DNA of 64,000 nt, from the NCBI RefSeq assembly GCF_001577835.2, contig NC_029518.1, forward strand, positions 30,497,462 to 30,561,461, given 5' to 3'. The notes beneath the pieces are model-generated. The model did no database searches and had not been told where the DNA came from. It was given only the letters and a program-made list of their open reading frames with translations. Positions 1 to 14,082 of this stretch are shown piece after piece; the stretch's first letter is position 1; every line of letters begins with the position of its first letter. The translations under genes were made by a program, and so were the position numbers. The stretch is from Coturnix japonica (lineage: Eukaryota; Chordata; Aves; Galliformes; Phasianidae).

Positions 1-1810
1 CATTCTGAAAACAAACGTTGTCATTAATTGGGGCATTTTAAATTTACAGTTTAATAAAGAGCTGCACACGAAGGTATCAACTAAGCCTCAGCAGTGAGAG
101 CTGGCAAAGAAATCATGTATGCAGTTTGTTTCAGAAAAAAATATGGTTTTAACTTCTGCTTTAAAATCCCGTTAAGTATAACAGAGCATTAGGAACAATC
201 AAGATTGCTAGTAGAGGGACAACTGGCTTGCAGATGCCAGAAAGCATGATTGTTTAATGTTAAAACTCTGAGTGGTGCCTTGAGGATTCCACTTTGTAGT
301 AGCATACAAAATAATCTCGACCTAGAGGTGCTGCATTGTACGTTAGTAAGCTGGAAACCATGGAGCGGAGTGAAGCGGGCCCCCTGAAAACTGCTGTTAC
401 CTGAGGTGCGAAGGACTCGTCTCACACAAGGCCTGCAGCAGGGCCAGGCCAACAGGTTCTGTGCCAGGACAGCTGCCGTGTTCGGACCACAGCACAGACC
501 AAGGGCCTACATTGCCAGTTCTGACCTTCACCGTCACATCAGTATCTCTCTCATACACCACCCAGGAAGGGCTGAGCACCAGGCGATAGAAACAGCCATG
601 AGAAATGACTCTTTTTACTGATTTAAATTAGTTTGTAGAGCTGGTAGAAAAAGAGAGCAGATTTTACAAGTCTCAGAACTGGAGGGCAAATAGATGCAAA
701 TGTGCTTTTATCTGCTGGAACAAGTGCCCTGGACTACCCAGAGGCTGTGGATCTGCAGCCTGAGTATCTGGCTGGCAGATCAGTTCCACTGTATGTTAAA
801 TACTCACTGGGTGAGAGGCTGCAGCCACGCAGTCCAGCGATCCTGTGAGCTCCTCCAGGGTATAGGGAATCAGACACAAGCCCTAATTGTAGTAACTATT
901 CACAAAGGCAGGGATCATTATTCCCCATTTACCGAGGAGAAACTGAGGCACAAAGTGATTACTGTAAGTCAGTGACGTAGCTGGACAGAAATCCCAGCTA
1001 GCCTGACACCTACAGCCAGGTGCTTTAAAATTGGCCAAAGCCAATCTGCTACTAACATGAATAATTTACCAAACATCTTGCTCCTTTTTCTGCATTTAGT
1101 GAGACTGATTATTTCGTTCTTATCCTCCTCCTTCTAAAACAGCCCGCACAACACTGGAAGTAAAATTCCAGGAAACACTGTGAAATCTGCCAGCAGATTT
1201 ATCCTAAGCATGATGTTTCCCAAATGCTGTAAGGTGCGGGTTGGCCTGTTATCACTGAATGGGGGCTCTGTGAATGCTGCTGCACTCTTCTCACTCCATG
1301 CAAATTATTACATGGCTCACCGGGAGAATTAAAATGGAGAAAAATAGTAAGACTTAGAAGAAAAATAATGTTTTCATAAAACACAGACTTATTGCATGAT
1401 AGCTGGAGGCAACACCTTTGCACAAACAGCTGTAAATCAGAGCTGTTGTTTAACTAAGCTTTCAGAGATTGCTTACACAATGTGTGGCAATGGGAGAGCA
1501 TATAGAAGACGGTTCATTTTCTTCTTTCTTCTTCAGTTGCTCAAGCTGTTGAAAAGCTGCTTGTCTAATCTTAAAAGGATTTAGAGAATGACTTGTTATT
1601 CTCCCATACCACGCTGCTACGGCTTAAGATGTGAACAGTTTGCCACCTGATTGCTAAAAGGGAATTTTTCTCAATTTCTAAGTAAAAGTGTAAGTACATC
1701 ATCAAATGCACATCACCTGCAGGTGGCAAGTGTTACAAAGAACTTGAAATCACAGGTTTTTTTAATAGCCTTCCCAGTTACCAGTGGTGTGCTGTCTCAG
1801 TCTATTTCAG
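1..1810 (-). other. CNST: CNST 3' flank and probable 3' UTR
   Basis: This is the stretch downstream of the CNST stop codon, read on the minus strand. No protein-coding exon is visible. Minus-strand ATTAAA hexamers lie at 1761-1766 (only about 45 nt past the stop), 253-258 and 50-55. I see no clear minus-strand AATAAA, so the true cleavage site is not settled. A MIR-like SINE fragment lies at about 895-1010. The short open frames here show no similarity that I recognise. Confidence 0.5.
895..1010 (-). repeat. MIR-type SINE fragment
   Basis: The plus strand reads as a degraded reverse complement of the MIR core. It runs through attattccccattta, a near match to the usual cccattttacagatgagg stretch, then gaaactgaggcacaaag, then an agctgg block and aaatccca. 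That order and spacing matches the MIR consensus as I remember it. MIR/CORE-SINE relics are old and shared across amniotes, so a fragment in a bird is expected but uncommon. The ends are approximate. Confidence 0.65.
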
Positions 1811-2016
1811 CTACGAGAAGGCAATCCAGTGCTTCAGTTCTTCCATACGCTGCAATATCTGGCTATAATAGAAATCCATGTTGGCTGCAAATTCTGTACA
1901 CACCGGGGATTCCATGTCACCAAAGGTGCAGTACAATGCAGTTCCTCCGATGCTAAGGAAAACGGTTGCTATGCACAGCAGGATCAGCAAAATACAGGAG
2001 CCACCAGCTACTTCAT
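1811..2016 (-). CDS. CNST: CNST last coding exon: membrane segment and C-terminus
   Basis: It codes for residues 669-736 and ends in TAG. The acceptor lies just right of 2016 (minus strand ctgctcacag then atgaag), completing an Asp codon begun in the previous exon. A hydrophobic run at about 676-698 ([15 protein letters not shown] followed by IGGTALYC) is the single predicted membrane helix. The short tail after it carries [12 protein letters not shown] and ends KHWIAFS. This is the best conserved part of the protein relative to the human sequence I remember. Confidence 0.95.
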
Positions 2017-5000
2017 CTGTGAGCAGAAGAGAAAGTGAATAAGGGACCAGAAAAAGCAACGTGAATGTGTGTGTCATAGTTTTATCAGTATTCTGTCTCA
2101 TGACATCATGCGACAGACTGGGTGCAGAGGCACAGTGCACTGCGGAGCTGTGTTTCCTGGTTTCTCTAGCAGTCTCACATGAATTCTGACTCTCCAAGAG
2201 GAAGATACACTGGGATGTACTGCATTTCCCAGGAGCCTCCACATGATTTCCAATTCTGGGTGATGGGGGAAGAGCTCTCTGATCTTTTCTAGGAGGCAAG
2301 CCATGAAGGGCCTGCTGATAAAGACTCAGACTGACCCTCTCTCCCCCGGTTTTATTTTTGGTTCATTTTCATTAATTACTCTTAGTTATTCTGTATTAAT
2401 TCACATTCCTTCTAGTAAATCTCTACAGTTGTTTTTCCTTCTTCATTCTCCCCACTCTTTCTCCCAAAGGGAGGGAGGGTGTTGCGTGATTAACTCTCCA
2501 AACCGCAACAGTATGAGCAAACCTGAGATTCCTTTCAGAAACCTAAATAATTATGCAGTGCCTTTTCTGCAACCCATGTCCCTGTCTTTGCTGGTATCTC
2601 TTGTGGAGTCAATCCACACTGAAGTATAACAGATTTGAATGACAGAATGTTGCACATGGAAATACCTGAAATGAAACAAAAGCTTTGAAAGTAAAATAGA
2701 TGTAAATATTCTTCCTTTACTCATACTGCCACTGACTGGTAAGATGAACTGCTTATATTTACTCTCACATTTTGACTGTAAGGGTGGAGCCAAAACTTTC
2801 AAAGAAGCTGTGAAGGGTTAGTTTATATCACTGTTATCTGTGATAACTCTTTGCAAGACTCTTTATTGCAATGAGGATGCTGCAGCTGTGTTGCTGCACC
2901 TTCACTACTTTTCCTTGACAGGCTGTTTTGCATGAACAACACCGGCCTTTTCTGTCAGACTGAAGAGGCTCTAAGAAAATTTCTGAGCATCTTTCACCCA
3001 TCAGGAGGGGGAAAGGGAGAAAAATTGATGCTTTTTCTTTTTCTTTTCTTCTTCTTTTTTTTTTTTTTTAATTTGATTTTAAATGATAATAATAAAAATC
3101 AGCTTCCCTTCTGAATCACTAAATCCATGCAAAAACAAAAATAATACTGCAAAAGTTAACTACTGAAATTGTATTTAAAATACAATTTGTTTCTAAGTAT
3201 TTACAAGAAAAATAAGTGAGACAAGCTCCTTTTTGGGCAGCAAATGGATTTTCCTTTCGGTGTGTGAGACTTGTCATGACATGTTAAAATTCTGCTCAGT
3301 TTCTCTAGCAGACTGTACTGAAGTATTACAAAACTACTCCAGCACTTCAGAACAGAAATGGGCCTTAGTTAAATGATCCTAGGGCAAAACAGTAAAGTAT
3401 TGCAGGCTTCTGCAATCTAGAGCTCTCAAAAAAGAAATAAATAATGAAGAAATGAAACCAAAATACTAAATCTCTGAGCCTGAAATGACTCGAGAGCACT
3501 AGAGGGCCTCAGCTATTAAAGACCACTGAAACTTGATAACCTTTTCTCATTTCAGCTTTAAAAAAAGCAAGGTGCAATGTGCAGTGAACATTCATTTAGC
3601 TCTTGAGAACCAAAAGTTCAACATCATTTGCACCCTGAGAACATAAACTATGAGCTAATAGTATTAGAATACCTTGATCAAAAGTGTCTTCCATTTCTTG
3701 GAACCGGACTCTTCTCTTTGTTTGCCTTTGCTGGACTTGGGCAACTGTTTTCCCATCCCTGTCATCTCTCTTCTTTAGAATAGACACCAACCCTTCTGCT
3801 GGGGCAATCTATCAGGAAAGATTACCAAAAACCATTTGACAGTGATTAGCACAACAGATGTGAGAAATTAAAGCATATGATCTTCTTAACAAAGGCTTTG
3901 AGGAGTAAATGAGAGAAATAGAGAACAAATGGCTTCTACTTTGCTTTTCTTAAACATCAGAGTACTTGTGAAACTCTCTTCCTGAACAAAGCAATTTCAC
4001 AGCATGAAGGAAAGCTGCAGTATCATTCTGCTGTCCGAAAGGTGACCAAGATGTCAGTGTTTGCTTTTGGTCACTATGAAAGTTAAGCATGCAATGAATA
4101 CCTAGTATGATCTAAACTATACATCAGCTCCTCATAGTCTCATGTCCTTAAATCATGTGGGTTGGGGCGGTGGGCTCCAGTCAAAACCACTGTCAATAGA
4201 GGACAGAAAGAGGTCAAAGACACCACAGCTGCCTTTTCAAAGACATAATCCTGCAGAGCCTATCAAATACTTACTGTGAGATTAATTTTTCAGCATTGTG
4301 ATTGGTTCCCCAAGGGAGAAAACAGGCTTCAGCAGAGGACAAGCAAATAAAAACACTAGGGGAAAAAGAAATCTTTGTGCTTCTGGATAAGTGTCAGCTT
4401 CATATTGTTATAAGCTCTTTGGATAAAGCACCGGTTCAAAAATGCTTCCCAGCAGTGATACATTCAATAAGTCATTAACTGTCCTTTCCTATGTCATTTG
4501 ATTTAGCTTCAATAGTACACACTTTTCTTCCCACAAAACCATATTAAGATGTTAGATCAAGGAGAAGTTCATAATATCCTAATGGTTATAGGAAGAAAAA
4601 TAGGAGGAATATTAGAATAAAAATGCATAATGGAGAATTAAGAATGCTGTAATTAACTGGCGCTGTGAAGGTCCTCAGCCAAATGAATTAGTACTGAATA
4701 CCCTGTGTGTTTGACTCTCCACAACGGTTACTATTTTCCTCAGCAAAACTTCCATCGGTTAAAAATATAAACCAAACCACCTTTCTCTGTAAAACTGTGT
4801 CCAGAAAGTAGTTTTTTCCTAATTACATATCAGAAAATGTTTTCCCTTGTTATGGCAAATATACCACACAGCTGGATCCTTACAAACAAAAGTACCAGCC
4901 AATTTTCTGAAGTCAAAGAGAAGAGAAACAGAAAAGGAAACACTTTGAGTTGAAACAGCAAAGCAAGGGACAATAACAATACAAAGGTACCCACTATAGG

Positions 5001-8000
5001 TACAGAACGATACACATTGCATTCAACTATCCCATTTTTCTTCCATCTCTGCCAAACATGGATACAATTATACAAAAGACAAGGTCTTCAACAAGCAGAT
5101 CCTGGGTGAGCAGTATAAAGGAACATCTAAGTTTACAGACACTGAAAGTGAACACAACTGTACTTGCAGGATACATTACCTGTGTGTGTTATACCAAAAC
5201 CAAAGCTAAAATTGCCATGGTAGCAGTTTATGTTGGCTGTGAAGCAGATGCCAATAGGGAGTCACCTGATGAAACCCTGCAACTGGGCTTCCAGGATCAT
5301 GTGCCAGACATACTAACATGCTGCCAGACTGTGCTTTAGCAAACTGAAAGGGTTCAAGAACATGCTGATATTTCCCAGGTGTAACAAGCTACACGCTGAT
5401 ATTAGCATTCAGTTAAACTAAGCATAGGACTCACTGCCTGTGTGCTTCACAGTTCTGTTTTAAAACAGCTACCATTTTTCTTTCATTACCAAGCATGCCC
5501 CTTGAATGAGAATGCACATTGTTTAAAGTTGTTACAAATACAATAGCTTAAGCAAAGAAGAAAATCTACTGACAAGACAGAGGCTTGACACAAGTATTAC
5601 CTAAGCATTATCTAAGACATAAATACTACCTAAGAAACACAAACAGAAGCAAATCCTATTCCTTAGTCCTATAGTCGCCACATTCTTTCTTTTGTCTTAA
5701 AATCTTTCTTTTCTGAAAAGAAACCTTAGCCATCAAATTTGAGCGGTCCCTTTTAAAACCTATTTTGTATCTCAGTGACTACCTTTGCCTCATTCAATAG
5801 AGATGTGTATACTTTTGTGCTACAACTAAGGAAACATGCCACATCTGCAAACGAGTTTGCAACTCTTCTATGTAGCAGACATGACCCAAAACCTCATAGT
5901 GAAGAAGGAGACAACTTTCCAGACAGTACCATAGTTGCAGAGAACTGACTGACTAACCATCCCATAATCTAAGCAAATTAGGAGACTATGCAATTATAAG
6001 AGTTGTAGAGAATCACAGAATCACAGAATAAGAACAAGATAAACAAATGACTTCATAACTTACAGTCCTAAACTTTCTTATGTAACGCACCAATACATGC
6101 TACAATCAGAGAGATGGTGTGCTGAGCACAAACAGAGAGCACAATCTAATAGGCATTACCCTGGCTGTGTCATTTGGCTTTTACGTGGTAAACCCTCACT
6201 TTTGCTTTTGACTATGTAAAAACTTGAGTGGTTTATTTAATTAAACAATGCAAGGAAGTACTTATAAAGTAGTGAAAGTATGAAAAGAAATAGTTTAAAT
6301 CAGTGTGTGGAAGACTGGTATGTGGTACCAATGAAGCAGCAGTAACAGCCTGCACGCTTCTCACCACAAGAAGCGAACTGGGTTGAAGCTTCTACTGCTG
6401 ATGTTAAATTAGCTTTGCAGAGCTGCCATGAAAATTCATCAGGTCAGCTGGAAAATAAATACTAATGCTTCCATGTTGTGACAAGGAAGGGGGATTGTGG
6501 AGAAGTGCATTAATTTGACTCATTTATTTAGGAGGGCAAGATGACATTATGTCCTTCAAAAGAGTGGATTATTTTAAGCTTCTGTGTATGGCACTGCTTT
6601 TATAAAGAGGATCAGTGGCTCCTCCTGAGCTACCCACACAGCAGGCTAGCTGTTGACAGATATGCCTGCTCACGAGTGGTTCTGATAGCACCTGGGAACT
6701 TCACCTGGGTGCAGTGGGGTGTTTTTACTCCTGTCCTAAGAGTAGGTGCAGCAGTCCATTCTGCACGCTTCGTTGTGTTTGTTGGCTCCTGCTAGTTCTT
6801 GTGTGACTGTGTCACTGGCTCTGTCTCCTCCAGGCTGAAAAGCAGAGGACTAGGTCTTATGTGATTACCTGGAAATGTGTCCCAGCGATTACAGTTATGT
6901 AAAAGGCTTGCTACAATGAAGCTCACTTCTGCTGCCAGCACACATAAATGTTTCGGGATTTACTTCTAAGTGTAAAAGACCTAATTGATACAGCACAGTT
7001 TCTCTACACTAAACATATTCTTTCAAAAGGAGTAAGTGAGGGCTTTTGATTTTGCAATACAATCATTATGGTAATGCTACTCTCCTGACCCAGCAAGAGC
7101 CATAGATCACACTTTGAAGGCTCTCTTTGATGAGAACATCTTTACATGATATGCAGTTCATACCTACACTATTTCATTTGCCTTTCACTAGACATGGCAC
7201 CTAGATTTTCCTTTTGTTCTGCAAAGCAACTACAAAGCTATGCCTACTACACAGGGATGGCTTATTCTTAAAATGCAAATACAAATACAAGCATATGGAG
7301 CTCTAAACAAAACCATGTTTACAGCTTTCTTTCTACCACATCCTCAACTGCAGCTGAAAACTGTCTAAAATAAATACCACATTTTATTCTTCCTATTTTT
7401 AGTCATTAAAATATCATTACTATATTTAAGACTGTCACGTGAGAATAGCGCCCATCTCACTACAAATAAAATCTCAATTATAATTATAATTTATAAAAAT
7501 TGACAATAAAATATCTTTTCTTGCACCTTTCATCTAGAAAGAGTTCAAAGCAGCAGACAAATGGATTACTTTAGAACCATCTCTTGCTAATTAAATGGCC
7601 ATCAAAAGCAGAAGAACAGAGATATAGCTACCATACAAGACTAGAAGGATTCTACGTTGGTGTTTGAGGTAGGAGGAATTTAAGAAGCCTGAAATCATTA
7701 TTTAAATTTGAATTTAATGAGGGAAGTGTGGTTAATACAGCTAACCACAAGTCAAGCCTGTTCTTGGCTTGAACCACAAAAGGAAAGATGCAGGCCTGCG
7801 CCAGGCGGTGCTGTGGGCTGTTCTGTGCAGCATAAAAGAGCGACAGGTAACAGACACTACTGAAACATGGATTTTTTCTTTAACTTCAGGAATGACAGCA
7901 AGCAAACTCAAATCTAAAGGACCTGAGCCATACGACAGGACAAGGGATCTCAACAAAGCACTGTCTGCACACTTCGTGCAGGTAGGTGGAGGCTTCATTC

Positions 8001-11000
8001 CTGCACCCAAATCAGCTGCCAGTCAGTACATATTGAGTAGATTTTGAAATCTTTGTATACAGAAAGTGCAATCCAAAGCTACTACTTTACACTGTGGTAA
8101 GGAGTCTCAATACTTTCACTTTCTGAAACAAATTTCAAATGATAATTTGCCAAAAAGAAAGAAAAACAAACAAATTTTATTCATTTCCCTAATAATCTCA
8201 CAGATATAAAGCTTTATTTCATACAGGAGAACACACCTTACATTACTGAGGTGACAATTTGTGTGACTGCTGGTGTGCCATTTCATCAAACGCTTCTCAA
8301 ATCTGTCACTGCCAATTGTTGATACACTCTGAAGCTCTTCACTAGGTGTATGAAGGCACTTTCTATACAGCTTCAGTGATTTTCCATCATTTGCACACAA
8401 ATTTGCATGAATAGTATTAGTAAAGAAAAACCTAGTACAACTGACTGTAAAATATGTAAAAAATGATTTCAGTTTTCAAGTTATTTAAAGCCAGAGAAAA
8501 AAAAATCAGCAGATTTCCAGTCTTTAATTAATTGTTGCAAATTGTAGCCTAAAAGCAAGGGACATAAAGGATCTGAATTACAGAACTCTGTCAGACAACT
8601 GTGCTCAATATGGACTCAAAAAAATCCCTTCTGACACAAGTACTTATCCTTCCCCATTTACAATAAATTGATATTACACCCCCATTGAGTAATACTGGTT
8701 CTACCACATGATTTTTGTACCCAGTTTATTTCAAAACAGTCTTTACCTCTGCTCTGCATTCTGACTTATTTGTGACAATTTTGTAACTATTTGCTCCAGG
8801 AAAAGTTTTATCATAGTCACACTGACTGACCTTTATAAAGTTGTTATTCTGGCACCCCTCATGTAAGGTTTGTTGTTATGCTTGCATGTATCTACACAAC
8901 GCATTTGTAGTACTTCTTCCACAATTATTGTAAGAAAACACTGTAAACTTATTAGATGGCCACAGTCAGAACAGTGCAACTTCAAAGGCTGACAATGATA
9001 ACAAGAAAGGGAAAAAAAAATTGTTATGGTTGGATGCAAAGATCAATCTGCTCGTCAAAACATCAGTAGAATCTTCTTTTAGTGCTAAAACAAAGTCAGT
9101 GTGAGTAAATGGGGGTCATTCCTCAGAGGTGCCACGCGGTCAGTTCCTGGTGCCTTCTGAGGAAGTTGCAGGTGAACACCAAGTCTGAGATGCAACCCCT
9201 GAGGGTAATGACTGGTAATAAGATTAACTGGGAAAACAAAATATAAATGTATAATGAAACAATACAGGTTACACACCCGTGTACACCCAGCAATTTCAGA
9301 TGTTGTAAAACAAGCCCAGGTGTTGCATATTACAAGTTTTAATTGGTGTCAAAATGAACACATCTTTGCTTCTCCCTTATTTAATCCCCCACAGCCCTAC
9401 ACAGTTCAGGTCTCTTGCTAAGACTAGCAAAGACTCCCACCAGTGACAGCCAACATTATGCACTACATACAAAATAATAATAATTTAAAAAAACAATGCT
9501 ATGGAAATACTCAAGGTTCTTTTTGCCTCTCTAGAGGCCCAGTTCTGCTGTCAGAGTACTGGCAGTACTAGCAGTCGGACAGTGAACTAGAAATGACACT
9601 GGATTCCCTGTAAAGCACTGTTGTCATTGGCCACTGGCCCAGTCAATACAAGCATCACTATTCTAACATTATCAATATGCTCCTTCCTATGCAATCCTTT
9701 AAAATGCAAATGGCTTAAGCGTAGCAACTTAAAAATAGCAGCTATAGGGTTAATTTATGATTTTTCTACATAAAACAATTATCTCCTTGGAAATCAGTGG
9801 ATTAAGCCCGTGGATCCAGTGCAAAGTTTAATTACCTATATGAATATATATGTGGGATCCCACATGTATGTGCTGTGAAGAGCTCGTGTTTAGCTACCAC
9901 TGAATCCAAAACAGCTGAAGTAAAACCAGCTTTGTGTACAGGGCCTTCAGTCCCAGTATGTGACATGCTCCCTGACATCCCACAGAACGACAAGGTGTCT
10001 TAGGGGTGATCAGGATGCCTGAAGTTGCAAGGGAGAAAAGAAGCTGCTTAGGTGGGGAAAAAAAACCAAAACACTGACACAAAATGCTTTGTCTCCAGCT
10101 ATGGAGATTTTGCCAAAGATGTAATAACATCAGCGTGCATCTCCAGTACTTAGTTCCCCACTTGGGTGCAGTCTGTGTGCATTTATGGGTTCTTGATCTA
10201 CATGTATTAGCTTCTGATCTGTAGAAAAGTACTATTACTTTTTATTGCCAAGGGATGTTGCACTGTCAAATTCATCAAAAATAGAGAGGAACCAAGAAGA
10301 CATCTTCTTCTGTCTTTCCCCTCCAGCAACTGAAATCACATAATTTCATAATAATCCCATTTTTACATTTAAAGGAAAGCTTTTACATTCCAATATTTGC
10401 AAATGCAACAAAACCAGAAGATAAAGTGAAGAAGGAACCACACAGTCTCTGACCAAGTCATACAGCAATAAAACTTAATATATAATATATATTTCCAGAA
10501 AAGCACTTCAGCTTATGAAACACTCATCCTTGTTGTGGCCTATGATGGGTTCAGGTTTAGAAGTTCTTTCTTAAGTTTGGTTGAACAATAAAACTTCCTA
10601 AGCCTGGCAAACCTGGAAGTCCATGCATTTATAGAGCTTATTACATACGCAGCTTTTCTCACCTTCAGTCAGTAGGAGTGGAAAAGTAAATATTGTTCTT
10701 CGAATAGACAAAATCCATATTATAAACAAAGGTATTCTGTAGACCTCTTAAATAAAACCATAATTTAACAGGGACTGTCAACCCCTCTCCTAACAATTTA
10801 TGTTAAAAATTTAAAAACAATAAAGAGTTGGCACTAATAAGTAAAAATCAATGTGATTTTTTGATGCATGGAGCAGCACTTGCCAAGAAGGACACAAACA
10901 GATAAAAGGGAACTTTTTACCTGAGTTAACTCAGAACAAGTAAATGCATACAGGCTTCAGAATAAAAAGATTAGAGATATTGGGCATATTTTGAAGTTGA

Positions 11001-14000
11001 GAATACCTAAAATATTTTAACTGAGATAACATGGAGGGTTTTAGAGGATTCAGAGTATTTACCTCAGCAATCTCTATCCTTCTTGCAAGTTCATCAAGAG
11101 AAGAAAAGCTGTCATCTAGTGATAAAGCTTCCAGTGAGCTGTAAGATGCTCGTTCAGGTGAAATATCTGGGACAGTGTCAAATTCTTCTTGATTTGCTAA
11201 GTTTGCAAACGATTCTCCAGAGTCTATTACGTTGCCATTTAAAAATCTGAGATATTCATCTTCTCGTTCTTCACTTTTTACCTTCTCCTGTCCTGCTGCT
11301 CTCTGCATTTCCTTGCATACTCGTGAACGGGCAGTACTCTCGTGTTCAGATACTTTACTACTTTCAGAGCATGCAATTGAAGCAATTCTGTCCTGGGGAG
11401 ATTTTTCATCATCATCATCAGGCTGTTTCTGCTGCTGGTTTAAATCATTATTTCCAAGCTGGGCACTAGTGATTTCTGAAGAGCTGGCAACAAGTCTTGA
11501 TCTGAGACGATTTTTATCAGCTTGTACATCTTTATCAGTGGAAACCAAATCAGCAGGCATAAAATCAGCATCTGCTAAAACCAAGGCATCTACCATTGGC
11601 CCGGGAGAGAATTTCACTCCGGGTTCCCCAGCTGTCTCTTCTATTTTTTCCGCATCCTTAGAGATCTGCCTTTCTCTCAGCAGCAAACTGTTATCTTTGC
11701 CAGCATCCCCTGATGATAAACAGCCCGGAGAAGGCCTGCCCACTGTCCCTGTGGACTGGGTGTGTGGCTCCAGCGCTGATTCTGCACTGTGGTGCTGCTC
11801 CTCCATGTGGTCCCTTCCTGCAGCTACCGAAAGGCTCCCTGCCTCCTGCTCCTCAGTTTGCTTTACACTGCTAGGATGGGAGCTCGGCTGTTGATCTTCT
11901 TTCTTAGGTCGGATGCCAGGACAAGTTTCAGTACCTAAGTGCGACAGGAAAACAGTTGCAGTGTTTTTAAATGATTCAAAGCATCAGCAGAGAGGAGAAA
12001 AAGTATACTGTGATTTGATAACATTGTAATCTAATCCTTAAGATGCGCTCCCATAAAGGGCAGGTCGTTGCGCTCCAGGCAAATAAAAGTTTTGTAGTCT
12101 AAAAAGCTGACTCACGATTAAAGTGTTCATGTGCATTCTTACAGGCTGAGCATATGCCCAAGTGTCCACCTGTAAAGAGAGAGAGTCACTCCCATGCTTT
12201 CAGAAGAACATGTATTCAAGTGACTTTCCAAGTAACTAGATTCCTTCTAAAGCATATTTTAGTGAGCACACATCATGGAGGTCCGAAGCACAGATAAATG
12301 CACTTAAAAACTACTGAAAGCTGTATTTTGATGCCGATGTATCTACCATGCAGGAAGATCTCAGTAGTATTTTAAGAAAGCTGAAATGATGGTAATTTAA
12401 TATATTTTAAATTACATTATTTTAAGTGGGTAACTAGCTCCTTTGATCAATCATAAATTAAAAATCCAGTTATAATATCTTATGTAACACTGTGTAACAA
12501 GTCACTTTTTGGATGTTAGTTTACATATTAAAAATGGGATTCAGACTATTTAAGAGTTCATATTTATAAAACAAATAGAAATTCATTTATCTTATGTGGA
12601 ATTTCAGAGAGAGCTGAAAGGAATTCTACATAGCTTGTGATTCACATACCATTGATATGATCTGCTAATGAAGGAATAGATGGTTGGCCTGAGTTGTGAA
12701 TGAAATTACTAGACATCAGCCATTATAAGAATCTCAAAGTCAAATCTTGCCCTTAAAAATCATGAAGACTCTAACAAAAATGACCTTTTTCCCCATCCTT
12801 TAATAAAATCTAAGTTAAGACTATGTTGTAGCAGGCTTACTGTTATATTAACAGTAATAGCTCCAAACAAAAAATTCCCACTTCTAGAAAATGCCTGTTT
12901 GCTTTTTTTTTTTTTTTTTTTTTTTTTTTGGTCACATCCGAAAGCAGAAAGGTCTCATGAATAGATTAACAAAGAGATCAAACACTGCCCTCATTAACAG
13001 AATGTGTTCTGACAGTGACTGAAGATCTATCTCAAGGATAACCGTTTCCTCCCTCACCTGTTAAAACATCGCTTTAAATCTGAGCTCTTGCCTTTCACTT
13101 TTTAGATGAAACAAGGTCACATTCTTTTGTCTTAAGAAATGTTCACATTAATTCATTTTATTGACCAACTTTATTAAAATTCCATGCTATCCCCATTTTC
13201 AAAGACAATGAAGTACGAGGCAGTATAAAAAAGACAGGCTAGGGAATTAAAAAAAAGAATATTCAGCCATCTCAGAATGCAGACAAATGTCAGAACAAAA
13301 TTAACACCCGGAGAGGCATTGAGAACCTGGCTTATGAATGAAGAAATGGCTATGAGACAGGGACTTCTTGAAAAATAGGCACAGATGAATAGATAGCCCA
13401 AAGGACTCGTAATAGGATACTGAGCCTCTCACGTATAGGTCATGAGGTCGAACATAGCCTGGATTACTGGGACAAGGTTTTGTTACCATCTGTCAATTTT
13501 TCCCAGTGAATACATCCATGATACAACAGGCATCTTTGTTGGCAGCACCAATTGTAACATCAAAGATTAAATGTGGTCAGAAATTAGATTGAACTCTTCA
13601 GTGTGAAAGATGGTCCTTGAGCTCTACAGGCTTCTGTTCCTAAGAAAGTAATAAATGATTCCAGCATTGCTATCTGCCTACAGAGGGGTACAAGAATGTC
13701 ATTAAACTCATCATTTCTTTAGAGAATGCTTCATGATTACCTTTAGTGAACACCAAGGTCATTAAGGTTTTCAGTTAGAAACAAAATAAATTGATGAATA
13801 TAGTATGAATCAATTCTCATCCTCTAAAATATACACATAGCTTTAATGGTTCAGTCTCTCTGCTGGTAGAATCAAAGATAAAATCTTCCGGAGGAGAAAA
13901 TGCAATAGTATACGAATTCATATGAAGGACAGCCTTCAAACCACTTGTGTGTATCCTTTTCCTGTCACACTGTAAGTCATATTTTAACTAGCAGTCCAGT

Positions 14001-14050
14001 AGTTCCCCTTCATATTGGCAGATACATTTCTGTCTAGAAAGTAGGAAAAC

Positions 14051-14082
<32 letters not shown>

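Noticed and set aside
6008-6028. agaatcacagaatcacag run as a CR1 copy
   Set aside because: It resembles the CR1 tail repeat but there is no adjoining CR1 body; too short to call.
11232-11894. 220-residue plus-strand open frame
   Set aside because: It is the antisense of the large CNST coding exon, whose minus-strand frame matches consortin.
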